DNA of 64,000 nucleotides from Streptosporangium roseum DSM 43021 (GTDB lineage: Bacteria > Actinomycetota > Actinomycetes > Streptosporangiales > Streptosporangiaceae), in NCBI RefSeq assembly GCF_000024865.1, contig NC_013595.1, positions 2,976,001 to 3,040,000 on the forward strand, read 5' to 3'. Positions 59,004 through 64,000 of this stretch are shown piece by piece; position 1 is the first letter of the stretch, and every line of letters starts with the position of its first letter. Both the position numbers and the translations under genes were made by a program. The notes under the pieces were generated by a model. The model was not told where the DNA came from. It was given only the letters and a program-made list of their open reading frames with translations, and did not search any database.

Positions 59004-59912
59004 TCAAGGTTTCCCCTGCTTGCCACCGGATCCAGGCTTCTTCGGTGGGTTTCGGGGCAACATCATCACCGGGCACGGCGCTGCGCGTATGATCTTCGAT
59101 GAGATGTCGCCGAGGAAGACCCGGCGCAACGGCCCCGTTTCGCTGGAGGCGCAGATCAGCATCGAACCCTCGCAGTCGGTGCCGCCCAGCGCCGCCGCCA
59201 CGTTCCTGCCCTCCAGCACCGCCACCTCCACCTCCACCCTCCGGTGCCCGCGAGCGGCCGCCTTGAGGTCGGCCGCGACCCTCTCCCGCAGCCGGTTGAG
59301 CATCTCCTCCTCTATCCGCGCCTGCCGCCCGCCGCTCAGCACCAGGGTGATCAGGCGCAGCGGCACGTCCATCTGCAGGGCCGTCGCGGCGGCCTGCCGT
59401 ACCGCCTCGCCGGAGGCGGGGGCGCGCCGGTAGGCCACGGTCAGCCGCTGGATCCGGGGCGGATGCTCCTCGCCGTACCCCCGGGGCGCCAGGGCGACGG
59501 GCACGGGGGAGGCGTGCAAGAGCTGGTCGGCGGTGCTGCCCAGGCGGATACGGCCCCGGCTGCCTCCGGGGGCCGAGCCGATGACCACCACGTCGGCCTT
59601 GCTCCTGCCGACGAGCTGCACCAGGCCGCGCCCGCTGCCCCGGTGGCCGTGCAGGACGTAGTCGATCGGCACGTCGTCCACGTCCGCCAGCAGCCGCCGC
59701 GCCTGGTCGAGGGTCTGAGTGGCCTCTTCGGCCACGTACGCCTGCCACTCGGCGTCGATCTTGCCGGGCCCCGGCGTGGTCCAGGCGGGGGCGTGCACGT
59801 GGGCGACCGTCAGCCGTGCCCCGGTCTGCCTGGCCAGCAGCAGGGCCAGCCAGAGCCCGTCCTTGCCGCGCGACTCGGGGATGAACCCGGCGAGAACATG
59901 CTCGATCTTCAT
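59004..59912 (-). CDS. Universal stress protein, tandem UspA domains
   Basis: The 302-residue protein has two UspA-like halves. The first (VLAGFIPESRGKDGLWLALLLARQTGARLTVAHVH ... DVVVIGSAPGGSRGRIRLGSTADQLLHASPVPVALAPRG) has the ATP-binding G-2X-G-9X-G(S/T) pattern. The second (LTVAYRRAPASGEAVRQAA ... GSMLICASSETGPLRRVFLGDISSKIIRAAPCPVMMLPR) resembles it less. It overlaps the upstream permease gene by 4 bp and is the last gene of the arginine deiminase operon, suggesting a stress or energy-limitation role. Confidence 0.9.
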   Translation of the reverse strand: MKIEHVLAGFIPESRGKDGLWLALLLARQTGARLTVAHVHAPAWTTPGPGKIDAEWQAYVAEEATQTLDQARRLLADVDDVPIDYVLHGHRGSGRGLVQLVGRSKADVVVIGSAPGGSRGRIRLGSTADQLLHASPVPVALAPRGYGEEHPPRIQRLTVAYRRAPASGEAVRQAAATALQMDVPLRLITLVLSGGRQARIEEEMLNRLRERVAADLKAAARGHRRVEVEVAVLEGRNVAAALGGTDCEGSMLICASSETGPLRRVFLGDISSKIIRAAPCPVMMLPRNPPKKPGSGGKQGKP

Positions 59913-61333
59913 CGGACGCTCCGGTTGAGACGGGAGTGGCGGTAGCCGTACAGGAAGTAGGCCAGCAGGCCGACCAGGATCCAGATGGCGAAGGCCAGCC
60001 AGGTGACCCCCGCCAGCCCGAGCATCACGATGATGCAGAAGATCACACCGAGGATCGGCGTGATCGGGAAGAGCGGTGTCCTGAAGCTGCGCGGCAGGTC
60101 GGGCCGGGTTCGGCGGAGCACCAGCACACCGACGTTGACGATGGCGAAGGCGAACAGGGTGCCGATGCTGGTGGCCTCGGCGAGCTGGCCCAGCGGGATG
60201 AACCCGGCGAGCACCGAGACGAACGCGGCCACGATCAGCGTGTTGGCCACCGGGACCTGGCGGCGCGGGTTCACCTTCTCGAAGATCTTCGGTATCAGGC
60301 CGTCGCGCGACATCGCGAACAGGATGCGGGTCTGGCCGTACAGCACGGTGAGGACCACGCTGGCGATGGCGATGACCGCGCCGAAGGAGATGATGATGCC
60401 CGCCCAGGTGGAGCCGGTGGCAAGGTCGGCGATCAGGGCGAGGCTGGCCTCGGTGGTGTCCGGGTCGAACTGCTGCCACGGCATGGCGCCGACGGCGGCC
60501 AGCGCCACCGCCACGTAGACGATCGTGACGATGACGAGGGAGAGGATGATCGCCAGGGGCAGGTCGCGTTTGGGGTTCTTGGCCTCCTCGCCGGCGGTGG
60601 AGGCCGCGTCGAAGCCGATGTAGGAGAAGAAGACCTGCGAGGCGGCGGCGGTGATGCCGGCGATGCCCATGGGGGCGAACGGCGTCAGGTTGCCCGCGCT
60701 GAAGGCGGTGAAGGCCACCACGCAGAAGAAGACGAGCACCGCGATCTTGATCAGCACGAAGATCGCGTTGGCGGTGGCGCTCTCGGAGGCGCCGCGCAGC
60801 AGCAGCCAGGTGGCGAGCACGACGATCAGGATCGCGGTGAGGTTGATCACCCCGCCCTGGTCGCCGGGGGAGTGGGTGATGGAGTCCGGCAGCTGCCAGC
60901 CGAACAGGTCCTGGAGGAAGTGGTTGAGGTATTCGCCCCAGCCGACCGCCACCGCCGCCACCGAGACGGCGTACTCCAGCATCAGGCACCAGCCGCACAC
61001 CCACGCCACGAGCTCGCCCAGGGTCGCGTAGGCGTAGGAGTAGGACGAGCCGGAGACGGGGATGGTGCCGGCCAGCTCGGCGTAGGACAGGGCGGAGAAC
61101 AGGGCCGTGATCGCCGCCAGCACGAACGCGGCCACCACCGCGGGGCCCGCCTTGGGTACGGCCTGGCCGAGGATGACGAAGATGCCGGTGCCGAGGGTGG
61201 CTCCGACGCTGAAGAGGGTGAGCTGCCACAGGGTCATGGTCCGGCGCAGCTCGCCGCCCTCGCCGTGGCCGCCCTCGGCGACGATCTCGTCGGCGGACTT
61301 GGTGCGGAACAGCCGATGTGCCACGGAAGCCAT
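59909..61333 (-). CDS. APC superfamily amino acid permease
   Basis: The 474-residue protein has 12-14 helices and CAT/YfnA-like APC features: LWQLTLFSVGATLGTGIFVILGQAVPKAGPAVV, FSALSYAELAGTIPVSGSSYSYAYATLGELVAW, FFSYIGFDAASTAGEEAKNPKRDLPLAII and FAMSRDGLIPKIFEKVNPRRQVPV. In this operon it probably carries arginine in or exchanges arginine and ornithine, although it is not of the classical ArcD type. It is between arcC and the universal stress protein gene. Confidence 0.9.
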   Translation of the reverse strand: MASVAHRLFRTKSADEIVAEGGHGEGGELRRTMTLWQLTLFSVGATLGTGIFVILGQAVPKAGPAVVAAFVLAAITALFSALSYAELAGTIPVSGSSYSYAYATLGELVAWVCGWCLMLEYAVSVAAVAVGWGEYLNHFLQDLFGWQLPDSITHSPGDQGGVINLTAILIVVLATWLLLRGASESATANAIFVLIKIAVLVFFCVVAFTAFSAGNLTPFAPMGIAGITAAASQVFFSYIGFDAASTAGEEAKNPKRDLPLAIILSLVIVTIVYVAVALAAVGAMPWQQFDPDTTEASLALIADLATGSTWAGIIISFGAVIAIASVVLTVLYGQTRILFAMSRDGLIPKIFEKVNPRRQVPVANTLIVAAFVSVLAGFIPLGQLAEATSIGTLFAFAIVNVGVLVLRRTRPDLPRSFRTPLFPITPILGVIFCIIVMLGLAGVTWLAFAIWILVGLLAYFLYGYRHSRLNRSVR

Positions 61334-61432
61334 GTCTCGTTCCTCCTCGACTGTGCCTGTGTGGTGGTGATCCGTCGTGCCGGGAGGAGCGGCCGGGCCC
61401 TGCCCGCCGGAACGCGGCGGTCGGGCCTCGGG

Positions 61433-62368
61433 TCAGAGTGTGCTGGCCAGCGGCCAGGTGGCGTTGGGGGTGACGATCGTGCCCCCCTTCCCCTCCAGGA
61501 TCTGCTCGGCCTCGTCCAGCTTGCCGATGGCGGCCATGTCGCCGGTCGTCTCCACGAAACGGCAGGCCGCCTCCACCTTCGGCCCCATCGAACCGGCGGG
61601 GAACTCCTCCGCGCGCAGCTGGTGGGGAGTGGTGTGGGCGATGTCCTCCTGCTGCGGGGTGCCGAAGTTCCTGGCCACCCGCGGCACGTCGGTCAGCATC
61701 ATGAAGACGTCCGCCTCCAGGGCCTCGGCGAGCACCGACCCGGTGAGGTCCTTGTCGATGACCGCCTCGACGCCCTGGAGCTGGCCCTTTTCGTTGCGGA
61801 TGACCGGGACGCCGCCGCCTCCCGCGCAGATCGTCAGGACGTGGTCGCGGACCAGGCGGCGGATCAGCCGGGTCTCCACGACCCGCTGCGGGGTGGGGGA
61901 GGGGACGACCCTGCGCCAGTACTGCCCGTCCGGCTTGACCGTCCAGCCGTACTCCCGGGCCAGTTTCTCGGCCTCCTGCCGGTCGTAGACCTCGCCGACG
62001 AACTTGGTCGGGTCGTCGAACGCGGGGTCCACCGCGGAGACGAGCGTCTGGGTGACCATCGCCGCGACCTGCCGTCCGGGCAGCGCGTTCTGCAGCGCCT
62101 GGAGCATCCAGTAGCCGATCATGCCCTGGGTCTCGGCGACGATCGTGTCGAGGGGGTAGGGCCGGGTCAGGTTGGAGTCCTTGGCGCTCTCCAGCGCCAG
62201 CACGCCCACCTGCGGGCCGTTCCCGTGCGTGATGATCAGCTCGTGCCGCTCGGCCAGCGAGGCCAGCGACGTGACCGCGTCACGGAGGTTCTCCTGCTGG
62301 CTGCCGGCGTCGGGCCGCTGCCCCCGCCGCAGCAGCGCGTTGCCCCCCAGGGCTACCAGGACGCGCAT
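61433..62368 (-). CDS. arcC: Carbamate kinase
   Basis: The 311-residue enzyme transfers phosphate from carbamoyl phosphate to ADP, the ATP-yielding step of the arginine deiminase pathway. It shows RVLVALGGNALLRRGQ, ELIITHGNGPQVGVLALE, YPLDTIVAETQGMIGYW, ICAGGGGVPVIR, GVEAVIDKDLTGSVLAEALEADVFMMLTDVP and GSMGPKVEAACRFVE. Confidence 0.95.
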   Translation of the reverse strand: MRVLVALGGNALLRRGQRPDAGSQQENLRDAVTSLASLAERHELIITHGNGPQVGVLALESAKDSNLTRPYPLDTIVAETQGMIGYWMLQALQNALPGRQVAAMVTQTLVSAVDPAFDDPTKFVGEVYDRQEAEKLAREYGWTVKPDGQYWRRVVPSPTPQRVVETRLIRRLVRDHVLTICAGGGGVPVIRNEKGQLQGVEAVIDKDLTGSVLAEALEADVFMMLTDVPRVARNFGTPQQEDIAHTTPHQLRAEEFPAGSMGPKVEAACRFVETTGDMAAIGKLDEAEQILEGKGGTIVTPNATWPLASTL

Positions 62369-62384
62369 CTGCCGTCCTCCCGCC

Positions 62385-62555
62385 GGTGTCTTGGTGGTGC
62401 GGCGGTGTCGTGCGCGGTCGCGGTCCCCCGGGGTGGCCGGTGCCTTGATGGTGTGGCGGTGTCGTGCGCGGTCTCAGTGCCCCGGGGTGGCCGGGGTGGC
62501 CGGTGCCTTGGTGGTGTGGCGGTGTCGTGCACGGTCTCAGTCCCCCAGGGTGGCC
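62385..62555. repeat. Three 54-63-bp tandem repeats spanning the arcB 3' end
   Basis: Units starting GGTG(T/C)CTTG(G/A)TGGTG lie at 62385-62438, 62439-62501 and 62502-62555. All share GCGGTGTCGTGC(G/A)CGGTC and end GGGTGGCC. The third includes the last codons and stop of arcB; the second has an extra 9-bp GGGGTGGCC. They fill the arcB-arcC gap. Confidence 0.9.
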
Positions 62556-63541
62556 ACCATGATGGCCTTGATGGTGTGGAGCCGGTTCTCGGCCTGGTCG
62601 AAGACGATCGAGCGCGGTGACTCGAAGACCTCCTCGGTGACCTCCAGCGCGTCGTGGCCGGTCTTCTCGAACAGGTCCTCGCCGACCCGGGTCTCCCGGT
62701 TGTGGAAGGCCGGCAGGCAGTGCATGAACTTCACCCCCGGGTTGCCGGTGGCCTTCACCACCGCCGCGTTGACCTGGTACGGCATGAGCAGCTTGATGCG
62801 CTCGTCCCACACCTCCTTGGGCTCGCCCATGGACACCCACACGTCGGTGTAGAGGAAGTCCACGCCCTTGACGCCCTTGTTCACGTCGTCGGTGACGGTG
62901 ACCGTGGCGCCGGTCCGCTTGGCGAGGTCCCTGGCGGGCTTGACGACCGCCTTCTCGTCGGGCCAGAGGTCCTTGGGGGCCACCATCCGCACGTCCATGC
63001 CGAGCATGGCGCCGGTGACCAGCAGCGAGTGGCCCATGTTGTTGCGGGCGTCGCCGAGGTAGGCGTAGGAGACGTCGTGCAGGGGTTTGTCGCTGTGCTC
63101 CTGCATGGTGAGCATGTCGGCGAGCATCTGCGTCGGGTGCCACTCGTCGGTGAGGCCGTTCCAGACCGGGACGCCGGAGTAGGCGGCGAGCTCCTCGATG
63201 TAGGCCTGCTTGCTGCCCCGGTACTCGATGGCGTCGAACATCCGGCCGAGCACCCGCGCGGTGTCCTTGACCGACTCCTTGTGGCCCATCTGGGAGCCGC
63301 TGGGGTCGAGGTAGGTGACGTGGGCGCCCTGGTCGTGGGCGCCGACCTCGAACGCGCAGCGGGTGCGGGTGGAGGTCTTCTCGAAGATCAGCGCGATGTT
63401 CTTGCCCGTGAGCCGGGGATCCTCGTTGCCGGCGTACTTGGCTGCCTTGAGGTCGGCCGACAGCCTGACGAGGAACGTGAACTCCTCGGGGGTGAGGTCG
63501 AGTTCCTTCAGGAAGCTGCGGTTGCGCAGGTTGAATGCCAT
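62537..63541 (-). CDS. arcB: Ornithine carbamoyltransferase (catabolic context)
   Basis: The 334-residue enzyme has OTC motifs: NRSFLKELDLTPEEFTFLVRL, the carbamoyl phosphate loop FEKTSTRTRCAFEVGAHDQGAHVTYLDP, EYRGSKQAYIEELAAYSGVPVWNGLTDEWHPTQMLADMLTMQEH, AYLGDARNNMGHSLLVTGAMLGMDVRM, VSMGEP and FMHCLPAFH. Its length and place between arcA and arcC indicate the catabolic enzyme that releases carbamoyl phosphate from citrulline rather than biosynthetic ArgF. Confidence 0.94.
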   Translation of the reverse strand: MAFNLRNRSFLKELDLTPEEFTFLVRLSADLKAAKYAGNEDPRLTGKNIALIFEKTSTRTRCAFEVGAHDQGAHVTYLDPSGSQMGHKESVKDTARVLGRMFDAIEYRGSKQAYIEELAAYSGVPVWNGLTDEWHPTQMLADMLTMQEHSDKPLHDVSYAYLGDARNNMGHSLLVTGAMLGMDVRMVAPKDLWPDEKAVVKPARDLAKRTGATVTVTDDVNKGVKGVDFLYTDVWVSMGEPKEVWDERIKLLMPYQVNAAVVKATGNPGVKFMHCLPAFHNRETRVGEDLFEKTGHDALEVTEEVFESPRSIVFDQAENRLHTIKAIMVATLGD

Positions 63542-63568
63542 GGATGTCCCCCGTGACGATGAAGCGGG

Positions 63569-64000
63569 TCAGATGCCGTCGCGTTCGAGCGGGCAGCTCA
63601 TGCAGCGCGGCCCGCCCCGGCCCCGGCCGAGCTCGCTGCCCGGGGTCGTGATCACCTCGATGCCGTTGGCGCGCAGGTAGTTGTTGGTGGTGGTGTTGCG
63701 CTCGTAGGCGATGACGACGCCGGGTTCGACGGCCAGGACGTTGCAGCCGTCGTCCCACTGCTCCCGCTCGGCGGCGTAGACGTCCTGGGTGGGGGTGAGG
63801 ACCTTGATGTCGTCCAGGCCGAGTGCCCGCGCGATGGCCTTGTGCATGTCCTCCGCGGGATGGTCGGTGATCTTGAGTTCCTTCTCGGTGTCACCGGGTT
63901 CGACCGTGTAGGAGGGCAGCATGCCCAGGCCGGCGTACTTGGTGAACACGCCGACGTCCACGTTCGTCATCACCGTGTCCAGGTGCATGAACGCCCGGGC
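63569..64000 (-). CDS. arcA: Arginine deiminase, N-terminal part outside the window
   Basis: The visible C-terminal 144 residues carry the catalytic His in FMHLDTVMTNVD and the nucleophile Cys near the end in RGGPRCMSCPLERDGI, both diagnostic of arginine deiminase, which converts arginine to citrulline and ammonia. The frame runs off the right edge; a full enzyme is about 405-415 residues. It is the first visible gene of the leftward arc operon. Confidence 0.93.
   Translation of the reverse strand, partial: ARAFMHLDTVMTNVDVGVFTKYAGLGMLPSYTVEPGDTEKELKITDHPAEDMHKAIARALGLDDIKVLTPTQDVYAAEREQWDDGCNVLAVEPGVVIAYERNTTTNNYLRANGIEVITTPGSELGRGRGGPRCMSCPLERDGI

Noticed and set aside
59936..62620. 894-codon open frame opposite the arc operon
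   Set aside because: Low-complexity shadow translation spanning several real genes on the other strand.

Overview
The window is 64 kb of very GC-rich actinobacterial chromosome. A clear BldD orthologue, GTG/TTG starts, ATGA/GTGA overlaps, a SAV_6107-type HEPN gene and a large actinomycete purine-catabolism cluster point to a sporulating, mycelial actinomycete. Streptosporangiaceae (Streptosporangium/Nonomuraea-like) is my best guess, inferred from gene content and not from any marker gene. No rRNA, tRNA, CRISPR array, phage or intact transposon was seen; one decayed transposase fragment is present.

Layout. 0-23 kb is mixed: the 3' part of dps; a large KAP-type P-loop NTPase with a degenerate caspase-like domain; a PhoX/DUF839 secreted protein; an IS transposase scar; an Old Yellow Enzyme divergent from a broken AfsR/SARP-like regulator; a SsuD-like monooxygenase; a TetR-MMPL pair; a MarR-GNAT fusion; a lactonase; a phosphofructokinase with pyrophosphate-type signature residues behind a DasR-like operator; an MHYT membrane protein; a small secreted poly-asparagine protein; thiI; and DAHP synthase behind an aromatic leader-peptide attenuator.

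22.6-27.3 kb holds a sulfite-oxidase-like protein, then a LytS/LytTR two-component system fused by overlap to a small membrane protein and a sodium:solute symporter. A 6C-like small RNA candidate and minisatellite repeats follow. 27.8-44 kb is a purine/ureide catabolic region around a divergent PucR-type regulator. Leftward it has an unusual urease alpha subunit with a fused gamma/beta subunit, an MFS transporter and an amidohydrolase. Rightward it has OHCU decarboxylase, HIU hydrolase, uricase, two of the three xanthine dehydrogenase subunits, an 8-oxoguanine deaminase-like enzyme, glycerate kinase, allantoinase and allantoicase. Together these can take urate to urea plus ureidoglycolate and feed the glyoxylate carbon into glycerate. 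The molybdenum subunit of xanthine dehydrogenase and the urease accessory genes are not in the window.

44-53 kb matches the gene neighbourhood of M. tuberculosis pknL: a PASTA Ser/Thr kinase, an Rv2175c-like DNA-binding protein, a polyprenyl diphosphate synthase and a methylenetetrahydrofolate reductase. Thiamine genes (thiO-thiS-thiG behind a TPP riboswitch, and thiE) are interleaved. 53-64 kb has small enzymes, an L,D-transpeptidase, a HEPN gene with two LexA-type boxes at its promoter, a SpoIIE-type phosphatase, bldD, and a leftward arginine deiminase operon (arcA-arcB-arcC-permease-universal stress protein).

A window-wide feature is short tandem (minisatellite) repeats at gene ends, mainly between convergent genes, sometimes including the last codons of the gene.
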